From Bacillus sp. SM2101 (GTDB lineage Bacteria > Bacillota > Bacilli > Bacillales > SM2101), in contig NZ_JAEUFG010000002.1 of the NCBI RefSeq assembly GCF_018588585.1, forward strand, positions 1 through 64,000: 64,000 nucleotides of DNA. The letters run 5' to 3'. The position numbers and the translations under genes are program-made. Positions 25,807 to 36,115 of the stretch are shown here, piece by piece. Each line of letters begins with the position of its first letter. Position 1 is the stretch's first letter. A model generated the notes under the pieces. It did no database searches. It saw nothing but the letters and a program-made list of their open reading frames with translations, and had not been told where the DNA came from.

Positions 25807-25849
25807 TTGACACATTCTATCTCTTGCCAATAAATCATAATCATTGTAT
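25807..25849 (+). promoter_or_regulatory. Promoter with PerR/Fur-like box upstream of ygaE
   Basis: TTGACA (25807-25812), 17 bases, then ATAAAT (25830-25835). TCATAATCATTGTAT (25835-25849) directly follows and matches the PerR consensus at 11 of 14 defined positions and the Fur consensus at 10. A repressor there would block transcription start. Whether PerR, Fur or neither binds cannot be decided by eye. Confidence 0.45.
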
Positions 25850-25960
25850 AGTACATTATTATTTACATTTTGCTAGGCTTAGTAAAAACAAGTATAGATT
25901 ATTAGAAATCTGTTGTACGTTATTTTTTTACTTAGCCTAAATGAAAGGACATTTTAAAAA

Positions 25961-27046
25961 ATGAAACTCGGTGCCCGAATGTTAAAAACGGGAATTGCAA
26001 TAGCTCTTGCATTATTTTTGGCTCATATGTTGAACCTGCCTTCCCCTGTGTTTGCTGGGATTTCAGCTGTTTTTGCAATACAGCCTTCAATATATCGGTC
26101 ATATTTATCTATCATTGAACAAGCTCAAGCAAATATTATAGGGGCAATTATTGCTGTGATCTTCGTACTGATTTTTGGTAACGACCCTTTTATTATTGGA
26201 TTAACTGCCATTATCGTAATTGCTATTAATTTAAAGCTTAACCTAGAAAAAACAATTTCTATATCATTGGTTACAGTTATCGCTATTATGGCAAGTCCAA
26301 CTGACAACTTTATTCAATTTTCATTCATACGATTTTCGACAATTATGCTAGGAATACTATCAGCTTTTTTCGTAAATTTAATTTTTTTACCACCTAAATA
26401 TGAAACAAAGCTTTACTATAATATAGTTGAAAATACTAATGAAATTATAAAATGGATCCGAATGAGTACAAGAAATGCCTCTGAACATGGGTTCTTAAAA
26501 AACGATATAAATAAATTAAAAGATAATATGATAAAACTTGATCAAATGTATTTATTATATAAAGAAGAAAGAATCTACTTGAGAAAACATAAATATGTAA
26601 AAACAAGGAAACTTGTACTATTTAGGCAAATGATTATCGTAACAAATCGGTCGCTTGACACATTAAAGCTATTACACCGACTAGAAAATGAGTTACGCCA
26701 TATGCCAAAAGAATTCCAATCTATGATTATATCTGAACTCGATTGCTTATTAGGTTTTCATGAACAGATTCTATTAAAATTTATCGGAAAAATAAAGAGT
26801 CAACCAACTGAGGATGCAAAAAAGGAAGCACACAACGGAAGATATTTTCTGTTACAATCATTTATTAAAGATTTCAATGCACAAAATATTAATGATCATT
26901 TAAATCATTATCAAGTGTTACCTTTAATTGGTGTAATTATTGACTATTATGAACAACTACTGCACCTTGATCATCTCATTGATAGTTTCCAACAATATCA
27001 TAAGGATGAGAATGAATTTCAAATTGCTAATAAAGAAGATATGTAA
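25961..27046 (+). CDS. ygaE: YgaE-like FUSC/aromatic acid exporter family protein
   Basis: A 361-residue protein. The N-terminal 150 residues form about five or six membrane segments of the FUSC/ArAE_1 (DUF939) type, starting KLGARMLKTGIAIALALFLA. A charged, helical cytoplasmic region of about 200 residues follows. Relatives are proposed aromatic-acid exporters, but the substrate is not established. In B. subtilis ygaE lies between ygaD and gsaB, consistent with this site apart from inserted modules. Confidence 0.85.
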   Translation: MKLGARMLKTGIAIALALFLAHMLNLPSPVFAGISAVFAIQPSIYRSYLSIIEQAQANIIGAIIAVIFVLIFGNDPFIIGLTAIIVIAINLKLNLEKTISISLVTVIAIMASPTDNFIQFSFIRFSTIMLGILSAFFVNLIFLPPKYETKLYYNIVENTNEIIKWIRMSTRNASEHGFLKNDINKLKDNMIKLDQMYLLYKEERIYLRKHKYVKTRKLVLFRQMIIVTNRSLDTLKLLHRLENELRHMPKEFQSMIISELDCLLGFHEQILLKFIGKIKSQPTEDAKKEAHNGRYFLLQSFIKDFNAQNINDHLNHYQVLPLIGVIIDYYEQLLHLDHLIDSFQQYHKDENEFQIANKEDM

Positions 27047-27167
27047 GAACTGTGCAAAACAACTGGGGTGTATCGGAAGCATATACTAGTTGACCGGAAA
27101 ATTGCCTTATTACCTCCTTGGCTACTTTCTTTACGACCTTACCTTTAGTAATCATCCCTTATTAATA

Positions 27168-27200
27168 AAAAACAGCTAACAAATGAGGTTAGCTGTTTTT
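27168..27200 (-). terminator. Terminator of the peptide ABC importer operon
   Basis: AAAAACAGCTAAC and GTTAGCTGTTTTT form a 13-bp stem around a 7-base loop. It overlaps the stop codon of the last gene and has a T-run on the minus strand. Confidence 0.9.
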
Positions 27201-28098
27201 ACGTTTTCATTTTTGGATCTAAAGCGTCCCGAAGACCATCGCCCATTAAATTGAACCCTAATACAGTAAGCATAATGGCAAGTCCAGGGAATATCATCGT
27301 CCATGGGGCTTGTATTAAATAATTTTTTGAATCTGCAAGCATTTTCCCCCATTCTGGTTCAGGAGGTTGTGCACCTAGCCCTAAAAACCCTAGTGCTGCT
27401 GCTTCAATAATTGCTGTGGCAACAGCAAGTGTTCCTTGAACGATAATTGGAGCCATACTATTTGGCAAAATATGATGTAATAGTATTCTCGAGTCACTCA
27501 TGCCAATAGCCTTTGAAGCTACGATATACTCTTCCTGTTTTACACTAAGTACTTTTGAGCGAATTAATCGGCCAAATATAGGTATATTGATGACCGCAAT
27601 TGCAATTAATGCATTCCTAAGTGATGGACCTAATACAGCAACGATTCCAATCGCGAGTAGCATACTTGGAAAAGCAAGCATAATGTCAAATATTCTTGAA
27701 ATAATAACATCTACCCAACGACCATAGTATCCAGCGATAACACCTAGTAATGTACCAACTACAACAGAACCTAATACAGCAAAGAAACCTACAGTTAAAG
27801 AGATTCTAGCTCCAAAAATAATTCGGGAAAATATATCTCTGCCAAAGTCATCAGTACCTAACCAATGCTCACTAGATGGTGGCTGCAAACGGTTAACAAT
27901 GTTTTGTTCAGCATAATCATACGGTGCGATGTAAGGTGCGATTAATGCCACAATAACAAAGAATAAAATGATAAACATACCGACTACCGCAAGTTTATTT
28001 TTCTTAAAGTTTTTCCATGCATCTCTCCATGGAGATGATATATCTTCTTTCGTATCTGTTTGTTTTAAAGGGGATTTCTCCCTCGCAAGTTCCGCCAT
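27199..28098 (-). CDS. Peptide ABC transporter permease (OppC/DppC type)
   Basis: A 299-residue permease. It has an N-terminal OppC-N segment with the first membrane helix (about 38-60), and the BPD_transp_1 domain with five further helices. The NBD-contacting EAA motif region is present (EEYIVASKAIGMSDSRILLHHILPNS). It is the last gene of the order oppD-oppF-oppA-oppB-oppC. Dipeptide, oligopeptide and nickel importers share this layout and cannot be told apart here. Confidence 0.93.
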   Translation of the reverse strand: MAELAREKSPLKQTDTKEDISSPWRDAWKNFKKNKLAVVGMFIILFFVIVALIAPYIAPYDYAEQNIVNRLQPPSSEHWLGTDDFGRDIFSRIIFGARISLTVGFFAVLGSVVVGTLLGVIAGYYGRWVDVIISRIFDIMLAFPSMLLAIGIVAVLGPSLRNALIAIAVINIPIFGRLIRSKVLSVKQEEYIVASKAIGMSDSRILLHHILPNSMAPIIVQGTLAVATAIIEAAALGFLGLGAQPPEPEWGKMLADSKNYLIQAPWTMIFPGLAIMLTVLGFNLMGDGLRDALDPKMKT

Positions 28099-28110
28099 TT
28101 TCCCCTCCTG

Positions 28111-29130
28111 TTACTTTGTGTCATACTTAATGCGTGGATCTATAGCTGAATATAAAAGATCAATAATTAAATTAATCAGCACAAAGATAGTAGCAACAAT
28201 TAACATTCCAGATTGAACAACAGGATAGTCCCGAGCAAAAATTGCATCAACTATGTATCTTCCGATACCAGGCCAGCTAAAAATCGTCTCTGTTAAAATG
28301 GCTCCACCTAATAACAGTCCTGTTTGCAAACCAATAATTGTTAAAACTGGGATAACAGCATTTTTCAAGGAATGTTTATAAACGACCCAAAACATTCGTA
28401 CTCCCTTTGCTCGCGCTGTACGAACATAATCAGAGCGCATAACTTCCAACATACTTGATCGTGTGATCCGAGCAATAATTGCCATCGGTATCGTTGCTAG
28501 TGCCAAGCTTGGCATTACAAGATGCTTAATAACATCTACAAATTGATCAGTTCTACCTTGTAGTAATGTATCTACTATAAATAAGTGCGTTATAGGTTCA
28601 ACTGGGTCACGAACTGATTCTCTCCCAGTTGTCGGTAGCCATTCTAATTGCACTGCAAACACCCATTGCTCCATTAACCCAAGCCAAAATATTGGCATCG
28701 AAATGCCTATTAAGGCTAATAACATCGCAATATAGTCAAACCAAGAATTTTGAAACCAAGCACTAATAATTCCAGCATTAACACCAAGAATAATAGCAAT
28801 AAGCATCGCAGCAAATGAAAGTTCAATAGTTGCTGCAAGATAAGGCCATATTTCCTCATTAATTGGTTGACTCGTCGTAATTGATTCCCCTAAGTCGCCA
28901 GTTAACAAATTACCTAAATAAGAAAAATATTGAATATACCATGGTTGATCTAAACCAAGCTTTATCGTTAGTGCTTCAATCGCTTCCTTCGTCGCAAGCT
29001 GACCTAATATAATTTGAGCAGGGTCGCCTGGAATCGCACGTAGCATTACAAAGACAATTAGCGACATACCTAACAAAACGGGTATGAGCATCAATATACG
29101 GCGAATGGTATATGATAGCAATATGTTCAC
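28111..29130 (-). CDS. Peptide ABC transporter permease (OppB/DppB type)
   Basis: A 339-residue permease with an N-terminal signal-anchor helix, the typical RAIPGDPAQIILG segment of OppB proteins, about six membrane helices, and an EAA loop DYVRTARAKGVRMFWVVYKH. It ends 12 bases before oppC. The periplasmic-side stretch of about 30 residues (EWLPTTGRESVRDPVEPITH) is slightly longer than in the shortest relatives. Confidence 0.93.
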   Translation of the reverse strand: MNILLSYTIRRILMLIPVLLGMSLIVFVMLRAIPGDPAQIILGQLATKEAIEALTIKLGLDQPWYIQYFSYLGNLLTGDLGESITTSQPINEEIWPYLAATIELSFAAMLIAIILGVNAGIISAWFQNSWFDYIAMLLALIGISMPIFWLGLMEQWVFAVQLEWLPTTGRESVRDPVEPITHLFIVDTLLQGRTDQFVDVIKHLVMPSLALATIPMAIIARITRSSMLEVMRSDYVRTARAKGVRMFWVVYKHSLKNAVIPVLTIIGLQTGLLLGGAILTETIFSWPGIGRYIVDAIFARDYPVVQSGMLIVATIFVLINLIIDLLYSAIDPRIKYDTK

Positions 29131-29167
29131 CTCTTTCTTACAAACTAATCAATACAAATAGATAAGA

Positions 29168-29191
29168 AAGGAGAGCTTTTACACTCTCCTT
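29168..29191 (-). terminator. Attenuating hairpin between oppA and oppB
   Basis: AAGGAGAG and CTCTCCTT flank an 8-base loop, followed on the minus strand by TCTTATC. Such a partial terminator, or 3'-protecting stem, after the binding-protein gene would leave more binding-protein mRNA than permease mRNA. Confidence 0.6.
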
Positions 29192-29201
29192 CCAATAGTC
29201 G

Positions 29202-30854
29202 TTATTTAAAATCAACCTTCGTTAGTTTATCAGATCCAGTTGGGTGTGGTAAAAACCCAGTAATATTTTCTTTACCTGCTAACATAGGTTTAGAATGAAC
29301 GAGTGGAATCCAAGGTGCGTCATCTTTAATAATTTCTTGTGCTTGTTTATATAAGTCATTTCGAGTATCTTCATCAGCTGTCGTTTGTGCCTCTTTTAAC
29401 AGCTCATTTACTTCAGCATTATCGTAGTATGAATAGTTATTACTTCCGATGCTACCTCCACTTAATAATACATTTAAGAAGTTATCAGCATCTCCGTTAT
29501 CACCAGTCCATCCTAATAAGAATGTATCTGCTTCCCCTAAACGAGCTTTATCTAAATAAGTACCCCAATCAAAAGTAACAATCTCAGCTTTCACACCAAT
29601 TTTTGCAAATTCTGCTTGTAATACTTCAGCAACCTTTTGTCCTTCTGGCATATATGGTCTTGGTACTGGCATTGCCCATAATTCCATTTCAAAGCCATCA
29701 GGGTATCCTGCTTCTGCAAGTAATTCTTTAGCTCTGTCTAAATCGTATGGATAATCTTCAATGTCATCATTATAACCTGAAATACTAGGAGGCATTGGGT
29801 TTTTCGCTGGTTCTGCTTGGCCAGCATAAAATGCTCCAATCAATGCTTCTTTATCAACAGCATGATTTAATGCTTGTCGAACGAGTTTCTCTTGTAATGG
29901 TCCTCTCGTACTCGTTAAACCTAAGTAGCCAACGTTCATTGAAGGACGTTCAAACACTTGTAAATCTCCATTATTTGCAGCTAAGTCCACATCTGAAGGA
30001 TTTATTCCGTCCATTAAATCAATTTCACCGCTTTGTAATGCATTAAATCTTGCAGCATTATCAGGAATTGCCAGGAATGTAACTTTATCTAATAATGGGT
30101 AGTTCGCTAACCAATAATCTGTATTTTTTTCAAGAACGATACGCTCATCACGCTTCCATTCTTTAAAGACAAATGGACCTGTACCTACAGGGTTTTCTGT
30201 GAAGTTGTCACCAAACTCTTCAATTGCTGAAGGACTTGCAATACTAAATGGTGTCATTGCTAAGTTCTTCAAGAATGGTGACTGTGGTACAGTTAATGTA
30301 AATTTCACTGTATATTCGTCTTCAGCTACTACTTCACTAATGACGTGACCTTCTTCACCTGCGAAGCCACCGAACATTGAGCCGTAGTAGTAGAATGAAT
30401 CTTTGCTTCCATTTGCCCAGCGTTCAAAGTTATATACAACAGCATCAGCATTAAAATCAGTACCATCATGGAATTTAACACCTTGTTGTAACTTAAACGT
30501 ATAAACTAAACCATCATCAGATATCTCCCAATCTTCAGCTAATGATTTGTGAATAGTTGTATCTTGATCACCATATTCTACTAACGTATCATAAATATTT
30601 TTTGCAACCTTCATAGATTCTCCATCTGTAACGATTGCAGGATCTAAGTCTACTGAGTCACCACCACGTCCGAAGACAAGCTCTTTTGGCTTTGCTTCCT
30701 CTTCAGGCTCTGTAGCTTCTTCTTCTGTTTGCTCTTGCTCTGTCTCTTCTACATCTTCACCTGAGCTCGTATCTTCTGATTTACCACAGGCAGCAACGAC
30801 AAGTGACAGCATAAGTATAAATATGAATGTCATAAATAGATTTTTTCTCTTCAT
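29202..30854 (-). CDS. Peptide-binding lipoprotein (OppA/DppE family)
   Basis: A 550-residue SBP_bac_5 family binding protein. A lipoprotein signal peptide ends at C23 (SLVVAACG); a low-complexity acidic linker rich in E and T (about 30-65) follows, and then the two-lobed binding domain. The frame is open to 30896, but GTGGGGA sits just before the ATG at 30854, giving a normal MKRKNLF signal peptide. It captures peptides, or possibly nickel or other solutes, on the outer face of the membrane. Confidence 0.93.
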   Translation of the reverse strand: MKRKNLFMTFIFILMLSLVVAACGKSEDTSSGEDVEETEQEQTEEEATEPEEEAKPKELVFGRGGDSVDLDPAIVTDGESMKVAKNIYDTLVEYGDQDTTIHKSLAEDWEISDDGLVYTFKLQQGVKFHDGTDFNADAVVYNFERWANGSKDSFYYYGSMFGGFAGEEGHVISEVVAEDEYTVKFTLTVPQSPFLKNLAMTPFSIASPSAIEEFGDNFTENPVGTGPFVFKEWKRDERIVLEKNTDYWLANYPLLDKVTFLAIPDNAARFNALQSGEIDLMDGINPSDVDLAANNGDLQVFERPSMNVGYLGLTSTRGPLQEKLVRQALNHAVDKEALIGAFYAGQAEPAKNPMPPSISGYNDDIEDYPYDLDRAKELLAEAGYPDGFEMELWAMPVPRPYMPEGQKVAEVLQAEFAKIGVKAEIVTFDWGTYLDKARLGEADTFLLGWTGDNGDADNFLNVLLSGGSIGSNNYSYYDNAEVNELLKEAQTTADEDTRNDLYKQAQEIIKDDAPWIPLVHSKPMLAGKENITGFLPHPTGSDKLTKVDFK

Positions 30855-30905
30855 TCCCCACTTTTCCCCCTTGTAATAATTGTTATTTATCATCAATACT
30901 GCTCA

Positions 30906-31874
30906 CTATTCAAATAAATGGCAAGCAACATAATGACCCGTTTCAACTTCCTTTAATTCAGGTCTTTTTGACTTACAAATATCCATGCATTCACTACACC
31001 TCGTGTGAAAAGCACATCCTTTAGGAGGATTTGATGGACTCGGTATATCACCTGACAACACCTCTGTTTCCATTTGGAAATCAGGGTCAGGTATTGGCAC
31101 AGCAGATAGTAAAGCTTTCGTGTAAGGGTGTAGCGTATTATTGTAAAGTTCTTCACTATCTGCTAACTCTACTAATCTACCGAGATACATTACACCAACA
31201 CGATCGCTAATATGCCTGACAACACCTAGATCATGGGCAATAAATAAATATGTTAAGTCAAACTCCTTTTGTAAATCTTCAAGAAGATTAAGTACTTGCG
31301 ATTGAATAGATACATCAAGTGCAGATACTGGCTCATCAGCAATGATAAGCTTTGGTTTTGTCATTAGTGCTCTCGCAATACCAATTCTTTGACGTTGACC
31401 TCCACTAAATTGATGTGGATAGCGCTTTGCATGATAGCTGCTTAGTCCAACTACTTCAAGCATTTCTTGTACTCTTTTTTTCCGTTCCTCTTTCGTTCCG
31501 ATACCGTGAACAATCAGTGGTTCTTCTAGTATTTTTTCCACAGTATGACGTGGATTTAGCGATGCAAATGGATCTTGAAATACCATTTGCATGTCGCGCC
31601 TTATTTTTCTTAAGTCTTTTTTTGAAAGGCGTGTGATGTCCTTATTCTCAAATAACACTTGGCCTTCAGTCGGTTCTAATAGTCGAAGTATCGTTCTACC
31701 AGTTGTCGATTTCCCACAACCACTTTCACCAACTAAACCTAAGGTCTCTCCCTTTTTAACGTAAAAAGATACACCGTCAACAGCTTTCACTTCACCTATT
31801 TTTTTATTTAACACTCCTCCATTAATCGGAAAGTGCTTCGTTAATTCTTTAACTTGTAGTAACTGTTCTGTCAT
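30906..31874 (-). CDS. Peptide ABC transporter ATPase (OppF/DppF type)
   Basis: A 322-residue ATPase with Walker A GESGCGKST, signature FSGGQRQRIGIARAL, Walker B LIIADEPVSALD and the C-terminal oligopeptide-transporter extension with clustered cysteines (GCAFHTRCSECMDICKSKRP). It overlaps the preceding ATPase gene by 26 bases. The C-terminal cysteines coordinate a 4Fe-4S cluster in some OppD/OppF-type proteins. Confidence 0.93.
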   Translation of the reverse strand: MTEQLLQVKELTKHFPINGGVLNKKIGEVKAVDGVSFYVKKGETLGLVGESGCGKSTTGRTILRLLEPTEGQVLFENKDITRLSKKDLRKIRRDMQMVFQDPFASLNPRHTVEKILEEPLIVHGIGTKEERKKRVQEMLEVVGLSSYHAKRYPHQFSGGQRQRIGIARALMTKPKLIIADEPVSALDVSIQSQVLNLLEDLQKEFDLTYLFIAHDLGVVRHISDRVGVMYLGRLVELADSEELYNNTLHPYTKALLSAVPIPDPDFQMETEVLSGDIPSPSNPPKGCAFHTRCSECMDICKSKRPELKEVETGHYVACHLFE

Positions 31875-32865
31875 AGCTGTCTACCTCCTTTTCATCATGT
31901 AAAAAGCAACGTACTCGGTGCCCAATTTCATCTGATTGATAGAGTGGAGGTGTTTCTGTGAAGCAACGTTCCATTGCATGAGAGCATCGTTCAGCAAAAC
32001 GACAGCCTTGATTAATAGAGCCTGGTTTAGGTACATTCCCGGGTATTGAATAAAGACGTTCTGCTTTATGACGAATATCAGGAACAGATTTGATTAATCC
32101 AACAGTATATGGATGTTTAGGATTTTTGAAAATTGTTTTAACGTCGCCTTCTTCTACAATCTTACCTGCATACATAACAACAACCCGTTCACAAACTTCC
32201 GCAACCACGCCCAAATCGTGGGTGATTAACATGACCGCAGTATTCATTTTTTTATTTAACTCTTTCATCAGTCGCAAAATTTGTGCTTGAATCGTAACAT
32301 CAAGTGCAGTTGTAGGCTCATCAGCTATAAGAATTTTTGGATCACATAGCATCGCCATTGCTATCATTACCCTCTGCCTCATACCACCAGATAACTGATG
32401 AGGATAGTCATTTATTAATTCTTCAGCCCGTGGGAGACCTACTAAATTTAATATTTCAATAGCACGCTGCCGTGCTTTTTTTCTATCTAAGTCAGTATGT
32501 ATTCGTAATGCTTCTACTAATTGCTGCCCTATCGTGAATAGTGGATTAAGCGAGGTCATTGGCTCTTGAAAAATCATCGCTATATCATTTCCTCTAATAT
32601 CACGCATTCTTTTTTCCGAAGACTTTGTTAAGTCTTCATCATTATATAAAATTTCACCTGCAACTATTTTCCCCGGAGGTTTTGGAATCAACCCCATTAT
32701 CGATAGAGAGGTAACACTTTTTCCACAGCCGGATTCACCGACTATTCCTAACATTTCTCCCTCTTGAAGGTGAAAATCTATGTCGTCAACTGCAGGAATT
32801 TCTCCACTATCAGTAAAAAAGGACGTTCTTAACCCTTTCACTTCGAGAATTGGACGTTTTCGCAA
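31849..32865 (-). CDS. Peptide ABC transporter ATPase (OppD/DppD type)
   Basis: A 338-residue ATPase and first gene of the importer operon: Walker A GESGCGKSV, signature LSGGMRQRVMIAMAM, Walker B ILIADEPTTALD, switch ITHDLGV. The OppD-specific C-terminal domain has a CRFAERCSHAMERCF cysteine cluster. An AT-rich region with a TATAAT box lies about 40 bases upstream. Confidence 0.93.
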   Translation of the reverse strand: MRKRPILEVKGLRTSFFTDSGEIPAVDDIDFHLQEGEMLGIVGESGCGKSVTSLSIMGLIPKPPGKIVAGEILYNDEDLTKSSEKRMRDIRGNDIAMIFQEPMTSLNPLFTIGQQLVEALRIHTDLDRKKARQRAIEILNLVGLPRAEELINDYPHQLSGGMRQRVMIAMAMLCDPKILIADEPTTALDVTIQAQILRLMKELNKKMNTAVMLITHDLGVVAEVCERVVVMYAGKIVEEGDVKTIFKNPKHPYTVGLIKSVPDIRHKAERLYSIPGNVPKPGSINQGCRFAERCSHAMERCFTETPPLYQSDEIGHRVRCFLHDEKEVDSYDRTVTTS

Positions 32866-32904
32866 AAAAATACCCCTCTCAAAACATATTATTAATTCAA
32901 AATT

Positions 32905-32910
32905 ATTATA
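32905..32910 (-). promoter_or_regulatory. Likely -10 box of the peptide importer operon
   Basis: TATAAT on the minus strand, 40 bases before the first ATPase gene. The -35 (ATACAT at 17 bases) is poor, so an activator may be needed. The rest of 32911-33172 is AT-rich with no recognisable gene. Confidence 0.45.
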
Positions 32911-33175
32911 CTAGTTAAAATAAATATATGTATCATTATGCCATTCATTTTATATTATTACAATACTAAATTTTCCGAATGTTTCACTTTCATCTTCCCC
33001 TTTAACGAGATAAAGTTGAGAAGCATTATTATACTTTTTTGTCCATTTCACATTCTTTATTACATAAGAGTATGCCTTATAACTCTTTCATCACCCTACA
33101 ATCATCGGTACTTTGTTACTTTTTTCCTAAATGAGAATGAATAAACTATAATTAACAGGCACTGAAGTAGACAAC

Positions 33176-33205
33176 AAAAAAACATAGAACAACGTGTGTC
33201 CTATG
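33176..33205 (-). terminator. Terminator of the YgaD-like gene
   Basis: CATAGgAC and GTtCTATG form the stem on the minus strand, followed by seven T residues. It overlaps the end of the coding region. Confidence 0.8.
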
Positions 33206-34961
33206 CCATTTCTTCTTGATCAAGCTGTTGTACAGTAAACAATTGATAGTAGCTACCTTTTTTGTTCATTAATTCATGATGAGTACCTACCTCAACAATT
33301 TGACCATGTTCAATAACAACTATTTTATCTGCATGAGTAATAGTCGACAAACGGTGAGCAACGATAAACGTCGTTCTTTCCTTCGCAAGTTGTTCTAACG
33401 CCTCTTGTATAAGGTGCTCACTCTCCAAATCTAATGCAGAAGTTGCTTCGTCTAACACTAGTAGTGGCGGATTTTTTAGGAAGACACGTGCGATTGCAAC
33501 TCTTTGCTTTTGTCCCCCTGATAGCTTAACTCCGCGTTCACCTACTTTTGTATCATAACCTTCAGATAAATTTAAAATAAACTCGTGGGCATTTGCTGCT
33601 TTTGCTGCTGCAATCACCTCTTCATCAGTAGCATCTGGCTTCCCTAATAATATATTCATTTTCACAGATTCACTAAATAAAATACTATCCTGCAATACCA
33701 TCCCAATATGATTTCTTAATGAACGAACCTTGTAATCACGAATATCTACACCATCTAATTTAATTGAGCCTGATGTTATATCATAAAAGCGTGGAAGTAG
33801 ACTTACAAGAGTCGATTTTCCACCACCACTCATCCCTACAAATGCAACCGTCTCACCTCTATTGACATGTAAAGAAAATTGATTAATGACAGGAGCTTCA
33901 CTTTCACTATATTTAAAAGAGACAGAAGAAAAAGCTACTTCCCCTTTCACATCTTTACATTCTATTGCATCTCGGCGGTCGGTAATATCGTATTTCTCAT
34001 CCATAAACTCAAATACACGGTCCATAGAGGCAAATGCTTGAGTAAGAGTCGTTGACGAATTAACTAATCTCCTTAACGGATTATATAAACGATCTATATA
34101 CCCAACAAACGCAATCATCGTTCCGACTGAAAGACTTCCTTGAATGACTCCATAACCTGCATAGCTAATTACAATAAGTGGTGATATATCTGTAATTGTA
34201 TTCACTATAGAAAATGCCTTTGCATTCCAACTTGTATGTTGTAATGCCTTTGTTAAAAAATGATTATTATGATGATCAAATTGCTTTTGTTCATAATCCT
34301 CAATTGCAAAACTTTTGATTACTGGCATTCCTTGAACACGTTCATGTAAATGTCCTTGAACTTGAGCCAATGCTTGTGAACGTTGTCGTGTTAATGAACG
34401 AAGACGCCCAAAAAAGAATTTGACAGATACCGCAAATAGTGGCAGTAAAATGATAGAAACAAGCGTTAGCTTCACATCCATTGTAAACATTATAATAATG
34501 GCTATAACTATGGTTCCCATATCGAGCCATAAATTCATTAAGCCGGTAATAACAAAGGATTTTGTTTGCTCCACATCATTAATCACTCGTGAAATTACTT
34601 CGCCAGCTCGAGTGTTCGCATAATATGAAAGCCCTAGTTTTTGCATATGTTGATAGAGGTTGCTACGAATATCAAATAATACTTTACTAGCTGTCCATTG
34701 GGCGAAATATTGACGAAAATATTCAACCGGGGGACGAACAAGTACAAAAATAATGAACATAATCCCCATAATCGTCATTAACTTTTCAGTTTTAGAGTCT
34801 GTTGTTAAATTTGGATTACCTATAACATCATCTATTACGTATTTTAATAACAGCGGAATAATTAAAGGTATAGAAAATTTAATAATGCCAATTAAAACCG
34901 TTCCTATTACATGCCATTTATACGGTTTGACAAACCGTAAATATCTCGTAATATTATTCAA
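33201..34961 (-). CDS. ygaD: YgaD-like ABC exporter (fused TMD-NBD)
   Basis: A 586-residue half-transporter of the MsbA/LmrA/BmrA type: six membrane helices (about 15-310) followed by an NBD with Walker [10 protein letters not shown], signature LSGGQKQR, Walker [13 protein letters not shown] and switch histidine in VAHRLST. It would work as a homodimer exporting lipids or drugs; the substrate is unknown. The position upstream of ntdp and near ygaE agrees with B. subtilis ygaD. Confidence 0.92.
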   Translation of the reverse strand: MNNITRYLRFVKPYKWHVIGTVLIGIIKFSIPLIIPLLLKYVIDDVIGNPNLTTDSKTEKLMTIMGIMFIIFVLVRPPVEYFRQYFAQWTASKVLFDIRSNLYQHMQKLGLSYYANTRAGEVISRVINDVEQTKSFVITGLMNLWLDMGTIVIAIIIMFTMDVKLTLVSIILLPLFAVSVKFFFGRLRSLTRQRSQALAQVQGHLHERVQGMPVIKSFAIEDYEQKQFDHHNNHFLTKALQHTSWNAKAFSIVNTITDISPLIVISYAGYGVIQGSLSVGTMIAFVGYIDRLYNPLRRLVNSSTTLTQAFASMDRVFEFMDEKYDITDRRDAIECKDVKGEVAFSSVSFKYSESEAPVINQFSLHVNRGETVAFVGMSGGGKSTLVSLLPRFYDITSGSIKLDGVDIRDYKVRSLRNHIGMVLQDSILFSESVKMNILLGKPDATDEEVIAAAKAANAHEFILNLSEGYDTKVGERGVKLSGGQKQRVAIARVFLKNPPLLVLDEATSALDLESEHLIQEALEQLAKERTTFIVAHRLSTITHADKIVVIEHGQIVEVGTHHELMNKKGSYYQLFTVQQLDQEEMA

Positions 34962-35168
34962 ATAAACACCTCAAAATGGTGAACTTGTCTAAGCTACATA
35001 AAAATGATCAAGTGAAGATTACTCAACTTGACCTCACTATCGTACATTTAATAAAGCTGTTCTATCTTATCAAGGAATAAATACAAATAATTCAAATGTT
35101 CGTGCATTTCTTGTCTAAAAACGATACCAACTGAAAAACTCATTTTTTGGTGTTCTCATTTAGTTATC

Positions 35169-35194
35169 ATAGCCATAAAGTTTACGTAAAGAGG
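35169..35194 (+). mobile_element. MITE remnant F (right end only)
   Basis: ATAGCCATAAAGTTTACGTA followed by AAGAGG resembles the right end of the MITE family (ATAGCAACAAAGTTTACG, AAAAGAGCC). No left end or target duplication is recognisable, so it is at best a relic. The rest of 34962-35225 holds nothing recognisable. Confidence 0.4.
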
Positions 35195-35225
35195 TATGAT
35201 ACAAATGAGAACTTTTATGTAAGAA

Positions 35226-35756
35226 TTATCCCCGAAATGTTAAAAAACGCTCATACCACATGTCTATAAAATCAGGCGAAAAAGGACCTTTTCTTTGTCG
35301 AATCCAATGAACTAATTGTTCAACATTCATTTTCAAAATGCGATCAATTACTTCAGGGTAGTTCATTTGATTGCGGTGTTGCTCATATTCATCCTCATCT
35401 AAAAGTACATACGTCATATCTGGGAATACTTTTATATCCAGATCATAATCAATGTATTTTATAGCTTCCTTATCCCATACAAAAGGAGAGCTAATATTGC
35501 AATAGAAATATACCCCATCTTCCCTTAGCATACCTATCACATTAAACCAATGTTTGGCGTGGAAGTAGCAAATTGCTGGTTCTCTCGTTATCCATGTTCG
35601 ACCATCAGATTCAATAACCATCGTCCGATCATTTCCACCTATAACCAAGTTTTTCGTCCCTTTTAAAACTGTGGTTTCTTCCCAAATTCGATGAATATGT
35701 CCATCATGTTTGTAGCTATGTATTTGTATTTTGTCTCCTTCCATGGGAAAACCCAT
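35226..35756 (-). CDS. ntdp: Nucleoside tri-/diphosphate phosphatase (DUF402, YgaC)
   Basis: A 176-residue DUF402 protein of the same length as B. subtilis YgaC and S. aureus Ntdp. The conserved core [26 protein letters not shown], spread over about residues 60-90, and the acidic metal ligands in [11 protein letters not shown] and LLDEDEYE are present. Family members hydrolyse the terminal phosphate of nucleoside tri- and diphosphates with divalent metal. Neighbours ygaD and sspE match B. subtilis. Confidence 0.9.
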   Translation of the reverse strand: MGFPMEGDKIQIHSYKHDGHIHRIWEETTVLKGTKNLVIGGNDRTMVIESDGRTWITREPAICYFHAKHWFNVIGMLREDGVYFYCNISSPFVWDKEAIKYIDYDLDIKVFPDMTYVLLDEDEYEQHRNQMNYPEVIDRILKMNVEQLVHWIRQRKGPFSPDFIDMWYERFLTFRG

Positions 35757-36067
35757 CTTTCTCCCCTACTTTCATTGGACGCTTTGGAAACTATTGAACC
35801 TAAATTTTTTTCAAAATGTTACCAAAGAATTATTTCCTGTTTCTCTTATTATAACGGTTCAATTGAGAATTTAAAACAATTGAACTTAATAAAAGCTCTC
35901 ATACTGTCAATTCCTCTCATAATAAGTCCAAATTCTATGGATAGGAGCAGGGTGTAATATGCTAAATTTCACATTCCTTTTTGAGTGAATAGCAAATTTA
36001 CCCATAAGGGACGCATGAGTTTATAGAAATATGATTTATTCTTTTTTGATATTAAAAGCTATTCGAT

Positions 36068-36104
36068 TAAAAAGGCACTTCTTATGCGTGAATAAGAAGT
36101 GCCT
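36068..36104 (-). terminator. sspE terminator
   Basis: AGGCACTTCTTAT and ATAAGAAGTGCCT form a perfect 13-bp stem with a 6-base loop, followed on the minus strand by TTTTTAATC. It begins 11 bases after the sspE stop. The remainder of 35757-36067 holds no gene; the ygaB gene found here in B. subtilis is absent. Confidence 0.92.
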
Positions 36105-36115
36105 GTTGGTGATTC

